A stretch of DNA of 64,000 nt from Pseudomonadota bacterium (GCA_023398955.1 JAEWRL010000190.1:141106-205105); one strand, 5' to 3'. Shown: positions 7,280 to 16,177, counted from the first letter of the stretch. Made by a program: numbers and translations. The notes: a model not told the origin generated them from the letters alone.

Positions 7280-8461
7280 GTGAGCGCTACCCGCGCCCTG
7301 TGCGAACGAGTAGCCGGGCGCGAGCCACGATACGTTCGCGGCACGCGCCCCAACGAGCACTGGGCGCACTTCCCCTCGGGAGCGGTCATCTGGGCGGAGC
7401 AGGGCCGAGCGAGGCGCTACCCGGGCCTCGAGGGCCCGGCGCTCCCGACGCTCGGACTCTACCGCCAATGCCTCGCCCAGGCCGACACATCTGGCACTAT
7501 CGTGGACCTCGGCTCGGGATGTGGCGCGGGAACGCGCATCTTGAGCGCAGCCTTCGCGGACGTCCTGGGAGTTGACGTCGATCGCCGCGCCATCGCCTTC
7601 GCCCGGGAGTACCATCCCGACGCTCGCTATCGCCTCGGGGACGCAGCGGAAGACCTGCCCGTGAAGGACCTTGCCGGGGCGGTCGCCGTAGACGTGCTGT
7701 GCCACGTCGTGTCGCCGCTCCGAGTGCTCACCGCACTTCACGCTAGGGCTACCGCAGGCCTTTGGCTGCATGTCGCCGAACCCGCGGTCAGCGCCAAGCA
7801 GCACCTGCTCTACCCAGCGCGCCGAGCATTCTCCCAACAGGGACTGTGTTCGCTCCTCGTCAGGGCCGACTTTGACGTCGACAGCTGCACGACAGCGAAC
7901 GGCTTCTGGGTGGCGCGCGCGAGGTCGTCAGGAACTCGAGCATGGCGACACCTTCTGCGGGCAGGCCTCCTCATCCGGCGGGGGCAACCCGGGCCCGCAC
8001 ACGCGCTCCTCGATACCCTGAGCCGAACACCCGGCGCTGCCCTTCGGCTGGAGACGGCGCTGCTCCAGGCAGCGGCGCTGCTCGCGACGGGCAGTGCGCG
8101 GGAGGCGGAGCCGGTGTTCGAGGAACTCGGCGCCCGCTACCCCAACGACGCGCGTCCCATCGTCGGGTTGGCGCACACGGCGCTGCTCCGCGACGACCCA
8201 GACCGAGCGCTCCAGCTGGCACGTCGCGCCGTTCTCGTGGATCCCGGGGAGGGCAGCGCGGCTCAAGTCCTCGCTCGCACCGCTTCCTTGTTGGGCGACG
8301 AGGGAGCCCTGGAAGCCTGGCAGCGCTACTCCGACCTGCTCCCCGACAACGAAGAGGCTGCCCAGGGCTTCGCTGCAGCCCTCAGGGCAAGAGGAGACGA
8401 GGTGGGAGCACACCACGCGCTGGCTCGGAAGGGCCGCTACGATCGCTCCACTCCGGGCTGA
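7280..8461 (+). CDS. SAM-dependent methyltransferase with TPR domain, in flagellar operon
   Basis: Residues about 40-190 form a class I SAM methyltransferase: motif I reads IVDLGSGCGAGTRILS and the acidic strand-2 end reads VLGVDVDRRAI. Residues about 225-390 form TPR-like helical pairs (e.g. AREAEPVFEELGARYPND, DPDRALQLARRAVLVDPGEG). The frame is open upstream, but GTG 7280 lies 2 bases after the fliS stop and avoids a 55-base overlap. The position directly after flagellin, cap and chaperone genes suggests methylation of flagellin or of a flagellin-linked glycan, by inference only. A general small-molecule or protein methyltransferase cannot be excluded. Confidence 0.75.
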   Translation: MSATRALCERVAGREPRYVRGTRPNEHWAHFPSGAVIWAEQGRARRYPGLEGPALPTLGLYRQCLAQADTSGTIVDLGSGCGAGTRILSAAFADVLGVDVDRRAIAFAREYHPDARYRLGDAAEDLPVKDLAGAVAVDVLCHVVSPLRVLTALHARATAGLWLHVAEPAVSAKQHLLYPARRAFSQQGLCSLLVRADFDVDSCTTANGFWVARARSSGTRAWRHLLRAGLLIRRGQPGPAHALLDTLSRTPGAALRLETALLQAAALLATGSAREAEPVFEELGARYPNDARPIVGLAHTALLRDDPDRALQLARRAVLVDPGEGSAAQVLARTASLLGDEGALEAWQRYSDLLPDNEEAAQGFAAALRARGDEVGAHHALARKGRYDRSTPG

Positions 8462-8533
8462 CGCCGCCGCGAGGACCGCCGCCGAGCTCGCGCCGTCCGT
8501 TGGCACTCGGTGGGCCTCGGTCCTGGCGCCAGC

Positions 8534-9436
8534 TCATAGGGCTGTAGCGGGGCCGGACGCTGGCGTCATGGGCGCCCGGTTCATGGGGAAACTCCCGTTG
8601 TCCGGCACAGAGCGCGAGATCGGCGTCGCGCCGACGGGCGCCCCGGTAGGCAAGCCCTTTCTGGACCGTTCCTCGCCTCCCCGGCGGACTGCGAGGATGG
8701 CCAGGCGGCGGTTTGCGTCTGCCCGCGGGTCTTCCTTCACCTTGAGCACGCTATCCGCGAAGGCAAACACGCCAGCGACCTGACCGGCGGGGACGCCAGC
8801 GGCGAGGAGGACGACGCGCGCGTTCTCCGCACGCTCGAAGGAAAGCTGCCAGTTCGTTCGCCGCGAACCCTCGGGAAAGGGTCGAGAGTCCGTGTGCCCC
8901 TGGATATGGAGCTTGTTCTCGAGCTCGGTGAGCACGGGCGCGACGATCTCGAGGATCTTTCGCAGCTCTGGCTTCAGCTCGGCGGACGAGAGATCGAAGA
9001 AGACGTCGTCATGGCCATCCATGATCTGGATGAGCAGACCCTCATCGACGACCTGCACATCCACCTGCTGCTTGAGCCGCTCAATCTCTGGGGATTCGCC
9101 CGCCTTTTCCTCGATGGCCCTCCGCACCAGCGCCGCCGTCATGTGGAGTCTCTGTTGTTCGACCCGGAACGCCTGCTTGCCGACGTCGAGGAAGCCCTCA
9201 TGGGCAACGCCGCTCCCGCCGGAGACGACCGAGGGGGCGCCAGAAAACATACCGGTGCGGAAGTACTCAGAGAGCCGCTCGCGTGTCGCCTGATCCGTCT
9301 GCGATAAGAGCCACAGCACGATGAAGAGCGCCATCATGGCGGTCACGAAATCCGCGTAGGCGACCTTCCAGGCGCCGCCGTGGTGAGGGTGACCCCTCGC
9401 CTTCTTCCTGATGATGATGACTCGACCGCCGTTCAC
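8534..9436 (-). CDS. motB: Flagellar stator protein MotB
   Basis: MotB (300 residues) anchors the proton- or sodium-driven stator to peptidoglycan. A single N-terminal membrane helix (ADFVTAMMALFIVLWLLSQT) carries the essential ion-binding Asp at residue 29. A periplasmic linker follows, then an OmpA-type domain with LHIQGHTDSRPFPEGSRRTN and LSFERAENAR motifs. About 40 further residues form a Pro/Ser-rich tail that most MotB proteins lack. It starts 1 base after the motA stop and is transcribed with motA and probably with the FlgJ-like gene. Confidence 0.95.
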   Translation of the reverse strand: MNGGRVIIIRKKARGHPHHGGAWKVAYADFVTAMMALFIVLWLLSQTDQATRERLSEYFRTGMFSGAPSVVSGGSGVAHEGFLDVGKQAFRVEQQRLHMTAALVRRAIEEKAGESPEIERLKQQVDVQVVDEGLLIQIMDGHDDVFFDLSSAELKPELRKILEIVAPVLTELENKLHIQGHTDSRPFPEGSRRTNWQLSFERAENARVVLLAAGVPAGQVAGVFAFADSVLKVKEDPRADANRRLAILAVRRGGEERSRKGLPTGAPVGATPISRSVPDNGSFPMNRAPMTPASGPATAL

Positions 9437-9437
9437 G

Positions 9438-10298
9438 CTAGCCTCCTCCCCTCAGGGATGCGAATTCCTTTTCGAGCTCATCCGAAGTCGGACGTTCGTC
9501 GCTGAAGATGGCCCGCCGCGCCAGCTCGATGGCAATGGCGGGGTTGGCGCCCCGCGCGGCGGCGAGTAGCCCATGCTTGATGGTGGTCACGTAGCGCGCG
9601 GTCGCCGCCGAGTGCATCTCCACACTGGTGGCTAGGGGCGAGAGAACGCCGTAACAGAGCAGGATTCCGAGGAAGGTCCCGACGAGCGCAGCGCCGACGT
9701 GGTGGCCAATCTCCTCCGGGGTTCCGTCCAGCTTCCCCATTGTGAGTATGATGCCGAGCACCGCGGCGACGATGCCGAGCCCTGGCAGGGCATCACCCGT
9801 GGCCCGGAGCAGCGAGATCGGCTGCTGGTCCTCGTCGTGCAGCGTCTCCAACTCGGCCTCGAACATCTCGTTGAGCTCTTCGGCGGTGCAGCCGTCGACC
9901 ATCTGTCTCAACCCATCCACAAGGAACTCGAGGGCAACATGCCGTTTCAGTACGGAGGGATACTTCGTGAAGATCTCGCTCTTCGTGGGGTCCGAGACGT
10001 GAACCTCCAAGGCGAGGATGCCCTCTCGCCTCAGCAGCTGGAAGAGCTGATAGAGAAGCTTCAGAAGCTCCACGTACTCGAGCTTACCGGGCGAGCTCCC
10101 CACGAAGCCTTGCTTGAAGGCACCCAGCACGCGGCGCCCGACCTTACCCGGGGCCGCGATGACGAGGGAGCCGATAGCTGCGCCGCCGATCACCACGAGC
10201 TCGCTCGGCTGTATCAAGACGGCAAATGGTCCACCCGCCATGGCGTAGCCACCGAGGACGGAGCCTATGACGATGATCAGCCCGATGATGCTCGACAC
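9438..10298 (-). CDS. motA: Flagellar stator protein MotA
   Basis: MotA (286 residues) is the rotor-facing stator subunit. The order is membrane segments near residues 1-55 (MSSIIGLIIVIGSVLGGYAM, ELVVIGGAAIGSLVIAAPG), a cytoplasmic domain with the charged region that contacts FliG, then two more membrane segments. The latter contain ATGDALPGLGIVAAVLGIIL and GALVGTFLGILLCYGVLSPL, which hold the conserved prolines. It is followed immediately by motB. The stator genes lie on the strand opposite to the filament genes. Confidence 0.96.
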   Translation of the reverse strand: MSSIIGLIIVIGSVLGGYAMAGGPFAVLIQPSELVVIGGAAIGSLVIAAPGKVGRRVLGAFKQGFVGSSPGKLEYVELLKLLYQLFQLLRREGILALEVHVSDPTKSEIFTKYPSVLKRHVALEFLVDGLRQMVDGCTAEELNEMFEAELETLHDEDQQPISLLRATGDALPGLGIVAAVLGIILTMGKLDGTPEEIGHHVGAALVGTFLGILLCYGVLSPLATSVEMHSAATARYVTTIKHGLLAAARGANPAIAIELARRAIFSDERPTSDELEKEFASLRGGG

Positions 10299-10353
10299 GG
10301 TAGGTTCAACGGCTCGTCGCCGCGTTTGTGTAGGGGGCGCCCACCCTCGGACA

Positions 10354-11166
10354 TCAAGTCTCTTGCTCCGAGCGCCGACGTTCGGTGGCGCTGATGCTGA
10401 GGGCTGCCCGCGTGAGAGCGTCGGTCATGGACATGAAGGTAACGGCCGTAAGCTCGGCTCGTGTCGGGACGCCCGCGAATCGATCCCCGGACGCGGGCAC
10501 GGCGACAGCCGCTTCTGCAACGCGAAGGATGGGCAGCTCAGGGAGGGCACGCAGGTCCAAGGCAGGCTCTCCGATGGAGTCCAACGCTTGATTGGCCAGA
10601 CGCCTTACGGAGACCGCATAGACCTGCTCGTTGCCCGTGAAATAGCCGCGAGCCTTCAGCTGGTGCACGAACTCGTCGGCATCTCCCTGCCGGGCTGCCT
10701 CGATGGCGCCCCCGTAACGCTTCGCCAACAGCCTCACATAGTCTTCGGCACCCTCCTCGGCGCTTCCATAAGCGCGAAAGCGGTCCACGATGGAGCGCTC
10801 GTTCTCACCCCAACCCTCCTTGGTGCGCTGTGAGACGCTGAGCCCGCTGGGCCCCACCCCCTTGATCCCACCGAAGTTGTAGTTGTACATCGACGCGCCG
10901 TTGCCGGTCTCGTGAGCCCACTGACCAGCGAGCAGGGCGATGGCTTGCGGCGGCGCCTGCTCACCAAAGACGCGGTACCATGCCGTGCCGAGGCATGCGG
11001 TCGCCTGGGGGAGCGTCAGACGAGTCCGCACGGGAGCGACGTCGCCGCCCGCCGCCGCGCGAGTACGCGGTTCGACCCTGCTGCCCCCACGCTCCAGAAG
11101 CGCGGGGAGCCCAGCAGTGGCAGCTCCGATGGACAGGGTCACGGGCACTCCGAGAGCAAGCCCCAT
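10354..11166 (-). CDS. FlgJ-type muramidase (glucosaminidase fold)
   Basis: The centre of this 270-residue protein is a glucosaminidase-superfamily domain as found in FlgJ, which opens the peptidoglycan for the flagellar rod. It has QWAHETGNGASMYNYNFGGI, with the catalytic Glu in HETG, then RFRAYGSAEEGAEDYVRLL, LKARGYFTGNEQVYAVSVRR and NQALDS. The rod-capping N-terminal domain of enterobacterial FlgJ is absent. Residues 1-35 (MGLALGVPVTLSIGAATAGL) may be a signal or anchor. ATG 11166 is chosen because upstream codons are Arg/Gly-rich and not protein-like. It lies upstream of motAB in the same direction. Confidence 0.82.
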   Translation of the reverse strand: MGLALGVPVTLSIGAATAGLPALLERGGSRVEPRTRAAAGGDVAPVRTRLTLPQATACLGTAWYRVFGEQAPPQAIALLAGQWAHETGNGASMYNYNFGGIKGVGPSGLSVSQRTKEGWGENERSIVDRFRAYGSAEEGAEDYVRLLAKRYGGAIEAARQGDADEFVHQLKARGYFTGNEQVYAVSVRRLANQALDSIGEPALDLRALPELPILRVAEAAVAVPASGDRFAGVPTRAELTAVTFMSMTDALTRAALSISATERRRSEQET

Positions 11167-11293
11167 GCCATCTACGATGCTGCGCCGCGGCGACAACGAA
11201 AGCGGCCTCGGTCCGCTACCTCGGCGTGCACCTGCCCACAGCCGCACGGGCGGGACTCCCCTCGCGGCCCCGCTCCGGCACACGCTCGCCGAC

Positions 11294-11836
11294 TCAGCGT
11301 CGCGGGGGACGGCTTACGCGCGCGGGCGGCTCGGATACGTAGCTGATTCGAGGGGTGACGAGGGGGGCGCAGGTCACGCGCGGCACCGTCACTGTCTTCC
11401 CTGCTTCCCTCCCGATAGCGGTTCCAGAGACATGCTCGTCCTCGAGCTCGGCCTTCAGAATCGTCAGGTCCTCGAGCACCTCGAAGAGCATGGCCTCCAG
11501 GCCCTTGTTCCCAATCACGCCGAGCACGAGCTCCGAGCTATCGACGCGTAGAGCCGGGCGTCGGAGAAAGCCCTGATACTGGCAGCGCGACTTGAGGACC
11601 GGGACGCCGTCCAGGAGCATGGCCAAGCGCTTTAGGCCTACGTAGGGATCATTCAAGGCATGCAGGAGGGCCTTGAGTTGGGGGAGTTGCTCCAGGTCCT
11701 CCGGCGCCACCTTGCGCGGCACCGGAATGCTTGTGCAGGGCATGGAGTCTCTCGCCCCTGTCCTGCTCCGTTCCTCACCTGGCATCTTGGAGTAGCGCAT
11801 CACGCCGAGGGACAGTACGACCCGGCCCCCCGCCAC
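11294..11836 (-). CDS. Small HDOD-like protein
   Basis: The central 90 residues (LEQLPQLKALLHALNDPYVG, then LKRLAMLLDGVPVLKSRCQ and SELVLGVIGNKGLEAMLFEV) resemble the first helices of the HDOD signalling domain. There the pattern is LPxLP, a region of ten helical residues, DPxxS, LAxLIxxDPAL and, later, LGxxxL. The rest of the fold is missing or diverged, so this is a truncated HDOD-like module or a distant relative. No nuclease or cyclase domain is present. The start is uncertain: GTG 11836, or an internal ATG near 11743. It precedes the FlgJ-motAB genes and may regulate them. Confidence 0.5.
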   Translation of the reverse strand: MAGGRVVLSLGVMRYSKMPGEERSRTGARDSMPCTSIPVPRKVAPEDLEQLPQLKALLHALNDPYVGLKRLAMLLDGVPVLKSRCQYQGFLRRPALRVDSSELVLGVIGNKGLEAMLFEVLEDLTILKAELEDEHVSGTAIGREAGKTVTVPRVTCAPLVTPRISYVSEPPARVSRPPRR

Positions 11837-12263
11837 GTTTAGTCCCTAAGCGCTCCTTCCTTGGCCTCTTCTGGCAGGATTCTTCAGTGTTTTCAATGCT
11901 GTCTGCGGTCAGCCAGCCTCCCCTCTGGTTCCGGCTCCGCCGACTTTGGACGGGTATCACGACGCGCCAAGCTGCTGACAATCGTGCGTCAACCGTTCAA
12001 CGGAGACGCGCTTCGTGGTGGATTCTGGCTCCACGCGACGTGGCACGGCGATTGCGATGAGGAGCCTGCCACAGCATGTCCCCTCCATCCCTAACGCTTC
12101 ATTCTTGACCACCTCTGGCAGGATTCTCTTCAGTGTTTTCGATGCTAGCAGCGCTCAGGAGTCAACCATCAGCCGCCATCCCCCCATCCCGTGACTGCTG
12201 ATTGCTGACCGCTGATTGCTAGCGTCCTGTTTGGTTCCGGCTCCGCCGGGTTAGGAAACCTCG
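11837..12263 (+). other. Intergenic region with imperfect duplication, upstream of flgF
   Basis: No gene is supported here. A block at 11871-11900 recurs nearly unchanged at 12115-12146 (CTGGCAGGATTC, then TTCAGTGTTTTC, then ATGCT). A second block, GGTTCCGGCTCCGCCG, occurs at 11927-11942 and again at 12233-12248, just before flgF. A run of the GCTGATTGCT type repeats at 12197-12220. A sigma-54 element lies between the copies at 12041-12055. This looks like a duplicated divergent promoter region. Confidence 0.6.
12041..12055 (+). promoter_or_regulatory. Sigma-54 promoter before flgF
   Basis: TGGCACGGCGATTGC is an exact match to TGGCACG-N4-TTGC, with the correct spacing between the -24 GG (12042-12043) and the -12 GC (12054-12055). 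It lies 209 bases before the flgF ATG, giving a predicted leader of about 200 bases. The direction agrees with flgF and the genes after it. Confidence 0.82.
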
Positions 12264-13004
12264 ATGACTACCGGGATCTGGTCCGCAGCGTCTGGAGCAA
12301 CAGGGCGCACCATCGCCCTCGATGTTGCAGCAAACAACATAGCCAACGCGAGCACTCCGGGGTTCCGCGCCGATCAGACGGTGTTCGGTGAGGAGCTCGC
12401 ACGAGCTGGCGGGCTGGACGCCGCGTCCGCTACCCATCGTTTCAGCGCGGTTCAGGGCGTAGAGACTTCTAGAGGGCCAGGCCGCTTCGAGCCCACGGGA
12501 CGGCTGCTCGACGTTGCCATTCGCGACGAGAACACCTTCTTTGCCGTCAGCACGCCCGCGGGCGAACGCTACACGCGCGCCGGCAACGTCCAGCTCGGCG
12601 CCGACGGGACGCTCATCACGCCGAACGGCCAGCGTTACCTCGGTTCGAATGGGCAACCAATCGCAGTCCCACCCGACGCGGGGGAGGTCGCCATTCAGCC
12701 CTCGGGGGACGTCGTTGTCGGCGAGCTGACGTTTGGGCGTCTCTTGACTGTTCGCGTGGACCCGGGGAGCGCGCTCGTCAAGGAAGGCGATGTGCTCTTC
12801 CGCACGGTTCCCGGGGCGGCACGGCCAACACCAGTAGACCCCGCGCTCGAGATCGGGACGCTCGAGCTGTCGAACGTGTCCGCCATCAAGACGATGAGCA
12901 CCCTCGTCAACGCAACCAGGGAATTTGACATGATGACCCGGGTGATCGACGCCTTCAGCGCCATCGAGCGCAGCGCTGCGACATCCGTGATGAAAGGTAG
13001 GTAG
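12264..13004 (+). CDS. flgF: Flagellar proximal rod protein FlgF
   Basis: This 246-residue basal-body rod protein has the rod/hook N-terminal motif LDVAANNIANASTPGFRADQ. A central domain contains the FlgE/F/G-type segment YTRAGNVQLGADGTLITPNG. The C-terminal motif reads LSNVSAIKTMSTLVNATREF. The short length and the single hook-basal-body domain fit FlgF rather than the longer FlgG (about 260) or FlgE. No flgG or other rod gene lies next to it, which is unusual since flgF normally precedes flgG. A sigma-54 promoter lies upstream. Confidence 0.88.
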   Translation: MTTGIWSAASGATGRTIALDVAANNIANASTPGFRADQTVFGEELARAGGLDAASATHRFSAVQGVETSRGPGRFEPTGRLLDVAIRDENTFFAVSTPAGERYTRAGNVQLGADGTLITPNGQRYLGSNGQPIAVPPDAGEVAIQPSGDVVVGELTFGRLLTVRVDPGSALVKEGDVLFRTVPGAARPTPVDPALEIGTLELSNVSAIKTMSTLVNATREFDMMTRVIDAFSAIERSAATSVMKGR

Positions 13005-13082
13005 CGCACTCGAAGATTTCTCGACCAATGTTCTACAGGATCGCTGACGCCTTCCGTTCAGGTGCTCGAGAGGCCGTACACC

Positions 13083-14051
13083 ATGGCCATGAGCATCTCC
13101 AATTCCGGGGCAGTACCCATCGGCGTCGTTCGCCGCACAGTCGGAGCGGATCCTCTGGCGCCAGTCCCGCCGGTCACTCCGATCGATGCGGAACGTCGCA
13201 CACTCGACCATTTCCAGGCTGCCGCGGTCGTAACCCTCAGCGCGCGCGCGAGAGAGCTCTCTGCGCGAGCAGGGCAGACTGCCGTCGGGTCCGCTCCGAG
13301 CACCCCCACGATCACACAAGCTGGCGGAGACACGGCAGGGAAGCGCGCCCCCGGCAGGGCGGACCGCGACGTACCCACCACCGCCCCCGCTGGGACAGAG
13401 AACACCGCGGCGTCGCCAGTGGACGGCAAGGACGACCGGACTAGCAACGGCGGCGCTGCCTCCGGTGCGGAGAGGGGTCCCCCTGCGGGAGTCGAGGTTC
13501 CCGTTGGCGAACACGCGGGGGCTGGGCAAGGAGAGAGCGGAGAGGAGGCCTCTGAGCCGCCTCAGACGAGCAACCCGGCAGAAGCAAGGCTGTCGGACGT
13601 CGCGCGCCAGGAGCTCGAGCGACTGAAGCAACGGGACAAGGAAGTCCGAGCCCATGAGCAGGCGCACGTCTCGGTGGGAGGCAGCATTGCAGGCTCGGCA
13701 TCCTATGGGTTCGAGGTCGGTCCCGACGGCAAGCGCTACGCCGTCTCTGGCGAGGTCCCCATCCAGATCGCTCCAGTAGAAGGCAGCCCTGAGGCGACCA
13801 TACGCAAGATGCAGCAGGTCCAGCGCGCCGCCATGGCGCCGGCAGAGCCATCGAGCACCGACCGGCAGATCGCGGCGCGGGCAGCAGCCTTGGAGTACCA
13901 GGCGCGCTCCGACCTAGCGGAACGGACGAGGGACCCGTCCGCGGAGGCGGAACGGACGGGGCCAACGGAGCCAGGGTCGGACACGGAACGGTACAGCGGA
14001 GCCGCTACCGCCGAGAGTCCCAAGTACTCCCCGGTCGACATTCGGGCCTGA
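13083..14051 (+). CDS. SprA-family putative metalloprotease
   Basis: The N-terminal 150 residues are low-complexity and Thr/Ala/Glu-rich. The C-terminal half is the SprA-related catalase-like/metalloprotease family: RDKEVRAHEQAHVSVGGSIA carries an HExxH zinc motif, followed by EVGPDGKRYAVSGEVPIQIA and AAMAPAEPSSTDRQIAARAA. Members occur across Proteobacteria and their substrate is not established. ATG 13083 has GAGAGG upstream; GTG 13062 is the alternative. It follows flgF by about 80 bases, so a flagellar or envelope role is possible by context. Confidence 0.75.
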   Translation: MAMSISNSGAVPIGVVRRTVGADPLAPVPPVTPIDAERRTLDHFQAAAVVTLSARARELSARAGQTAVGSAPSTPTITQAGGDTAGKRAPGRADRDVPTTAPAGTENTAASPVDGKDDRTSNGGAASGAERGPPAGVEVPVGEHAGAGQGESGEEASEPPQTSNPAEARLSDVARQELERLKQRDKEVRAHEQAHVSVGGSIAGSASYGFEVGPDGKRYAVSGEVPIQIAPVEGSPEATIRKMQQVQRAAMAPAEPSSTDRQIAARAAALEYQARSDLAERTRDPSAEAERTGPTEPGSDTERYSGAATAESPKYSPVDIRA

Positions 14052-14211
14052 GTCAAGTGCCCGACCACACCGGCAGGTGGCATCGATGCGCGCTTGTGGG
14101 ATGCCGTGATCACGCGCCAAACGTGCACCATTGTGGGGAGCCACGCCTTCGAGGGGGCAGCAAGCCGCTCCAAAAGCTTAGCCCGGCTGACGCAGGTGCC
14201 GTAGATTCGAC

Positions 14212-15477
14212 ATGAACCGCTTCATCGCTCGCCAGCCCATCTTCAACCTCCGGAAGGAGGTCGTCGCGTACGAGCTCCTGTTTCGGGACGGGCTGACAAA
14301 CTGCTTCAGCGGGATCGACGGCAACGAGGCCACCCGCCAAGTGCTGCTCAACACCTTTGTCCTCTTCGGGATCAACAGGCTTACCGCGGGCAAACCGGCG
14401 TTCATCAATTTCCCTCGTGACCTACTCCTGACCGACATGGTGAAGCTCTTCCCGCCCCAAGCGGTCGTCATCGAGCTCCTCGAGGACGTGCTCCCCGAAC
14501 CGGAAGTGATCAAAGCTTGTGCCGATCTCGGTGAGCTCGGTTACACCCTCGCTCTCGACGATGTGGTGGACCTGAAGCAGCGCGGGGCTTTGGTGAACCA
14601 CGCCAAGCTGGTCAAGGTTGACTTCATGGCAAGTACTCAGGAGCAACGGGCCGCGATCGTGGAGGCGGCGCTGCACTCTGGCGTGCAATTGCTCGCTGAA
14701 AAGGTAGAGACCCTCGATGAGTTTGAGCGCGCGGCAGCGGCCGGCTATACGATGTTCCAAGGCTACTTCTTCGCGAAGCCAGAGATTCTACGGAAACGCG
14801 ACATTCCCGCGAATCGCGCTCAGCATCTTCGCCTCATCCGAGAGCTCCACTCGCGAGAGGTCGTCATTGACCGTCTCGAGACCATCATCAAACAGGAGAT
14901 GTCGCTCTCCTACCGCTTGCTCCGCTACATCAACTCCCCCGTCTATGGCTTGCGCTCGGAGGTGAAATCGATACGCCATGCCCTCACGCTGCTCGGCGAA
15001 CGAGACGTGCGGCGTTGGGCGCTCCTGGCTGCCATTTCCAGCACGGCCTCGGACAAGCCTGCGGAACTGCTACAGACGGGCCTTCAGCGTGCGCGCATCT
15101 GTGAGGTGCTCGCCAGCGCGGCCGGTTTTCGCGACAGGGACGCGGCGGACGAACTCTTCTTGACGGGTCTGTTCTCCGTCATCGACGCGCTCCTTGATGC
15201 TCCGCTCACTGACGTGCTCGAGGACGTCAGCGTGCCGGTGCGCGCTGCAGCTGCGCTACGCGGACAAGCGGGCCCGTTTCGGACGGTGCTGGAGGTGGCC
15301 CTCGCCTATGAGAAGGGCGACTGGGAGTGCCTGGCCCAGAACTCCGAGAACCTCGCGATCGCACCAGACGCCCTCACCGAGGTGTTCGTCGATGCTGTCG
15401 ACTGGGCGCAACAGGCGACTCAATCCCAGGCGACGCCCGTTTGGGCGACCATTCCGCCACTCCCTCAAACCCTCTGA
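14212..15477 (+). CDS. EAL-HDOD signalling protein (YuxH/CdgJ type)
   Basis: Residues 1-200 are an EAL-type TIM barrel beginning FIARQPIFNLRKEVVAYELL. Residues 200-420 are an HDOD domain (e.g. IIKQEMSLSYRLLRYINSPV, IRHALTLLGERDVRRWALL). The catalytic EAL triad is not intact (YELLFR at the first motif, LDDV for the DD motif), as in the YuxH/CdgJ group. A c-di-GMP phosphodiesterase activity is therefore unlikely; a protein-interaction role in motility signalling is more probable. Related proteins regulate motility in other bacteria. The gene lies just downstream of flagellar genes, on the same strand. Confidence 0.88.
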   Translation: MNRFIARQPIFNLRKEVVAYELLFRDGLTNCFSGIDGNEATRQVLLNTFVLFGINRLTAGKPAFINFPRDLLLTDMVKLFPPQAVVIELLEDVLPEPEVIKACADLGELGYTLALDDVVDLKQRGALVNHAKLVKVDFMASTQEQRAAIVEAALHSGVQLLAEKVETLDEFERAAAAGYTMFQGYFFAKPEILRKRDIPANRAQHLRLIRELHSREVVIDRLETIIKQEMSLSYRLLRYINSPVYGLRSEVKSIRHALTLLGERDVRRWALLAAISSTASDKPAELLQTGLQRARICEVLASAAGFRDRDAADELFLTGLFSVIDALLDAPLTDVLEDVSVPVRAAAALRGQAGPFRTVLEVALAYEKGDWECLAQNSENLAIAPDALTEVFVDAVDWAQQATQSQATPVWATIPPLPQTL

Positions 15478-15493
15478 CCCACGGAGAGCCGCG

Positions 15494-16177
15494 CTAGAAA
15501 GGCAAGCCTTGCGCCGCACAGAGGAACTTGAGGTAAGGCCTGCTCAGGGCAAGGCGCTCCGCCATCATTTCCGGAAGATTGCGGGACACGACCTGGCGCT
15601 CCGTAAGGGACAGGATGGCGATGTGATCCTTGCGCATCAAGTCTCGGACGAAAGGGTGGTCCGCACCGATTCCGCGCGGCGCGCGCTTCAACGAATCCCC
15701 GCTCAGTTCGAAGTGCTCTCGGAACGACGGCGCGAAGGCTGCCTTCTGCCAGGCCTTGGGCTTTTCCAGGATGCGCTCCCGGATGAGCGCGAGCACTTCC
15801 GGCTCAGGATGCCAGATGCCACTTCCGAGGAAGCACTCCTCTGGCGAGACGTGGAGATAGAGCCCCGGAGCGTGAACATCTTTGCCTGCTTCGTGCCGAA
15901 ACTGAATGCCTACATTCGTCTTGTACGGCGACTTGTCCGCCGAGAAGCGGACATCGCGGTTCACGCGCATCAGCGACCCGCCGACCTTTTTGTCGCTCGC
16001 CACGAAGTGCCTCGATATCCCGCGCAAACGCGGCGCGAAGTCACGAATCAGTGCCAGCGCTGGCTCGCGCACGTTCCGCTCGTACTCGGCCTTGTGCTGC
16101 TCGAAGAACTCTCGCGAGTTGTTCAACGTCAATCGCGTCAAGAACTGGAAGGTTTGCGAGCTGAAGTAGTTGGGCAT
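15494..16177 (-). CDS. DUF2461 family protein
   Basis: This 227-residue protein belongs to a widespread family of unknown function (DUF2461/TIGR02453). The N-terminus FSSQTFQFLTRLTLNNSREF followed by FEQHKAEYERNVREPALALI, the segment RVNRDVRFSADKSPYKTNVG, and FLGSGIWHPEPEVLALIRER are family hallmarks. ATG 16177 is chosen over ATG 16195 because the family starts there. It converges on the EAL-HDOD gene and precedes purU on the same strand in a probable housekeeping block. No catalytic motif is known. Confidence 0.85.
   Translation of the reverse strand: MPNYFSSQTFQFLTRLTLNNSREFFEQHKAEYERNVREPALALIRDFAPRLRGISRHFVASDKKVGGSLMRVNRDVRFSADKSPYKTNVGIQFRHEAGKDVHAPGLYLHVSPEECFLGSGIWHPEPEVLALIRERILEKPKAWQKAAFAPSFREHFELSGDSLKRAPRGIGADHPFVRDLMRKDHIAILSLTERQVVSRNLPEMMAERLALSRPYLKFLCAAQGLPF

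Noticed and set aside
12219..13667. 482-residue minus-strand frame over flgF and the metalloprotease
   Set aside because: Antisense to two well-supported genes; no recognisable motif.
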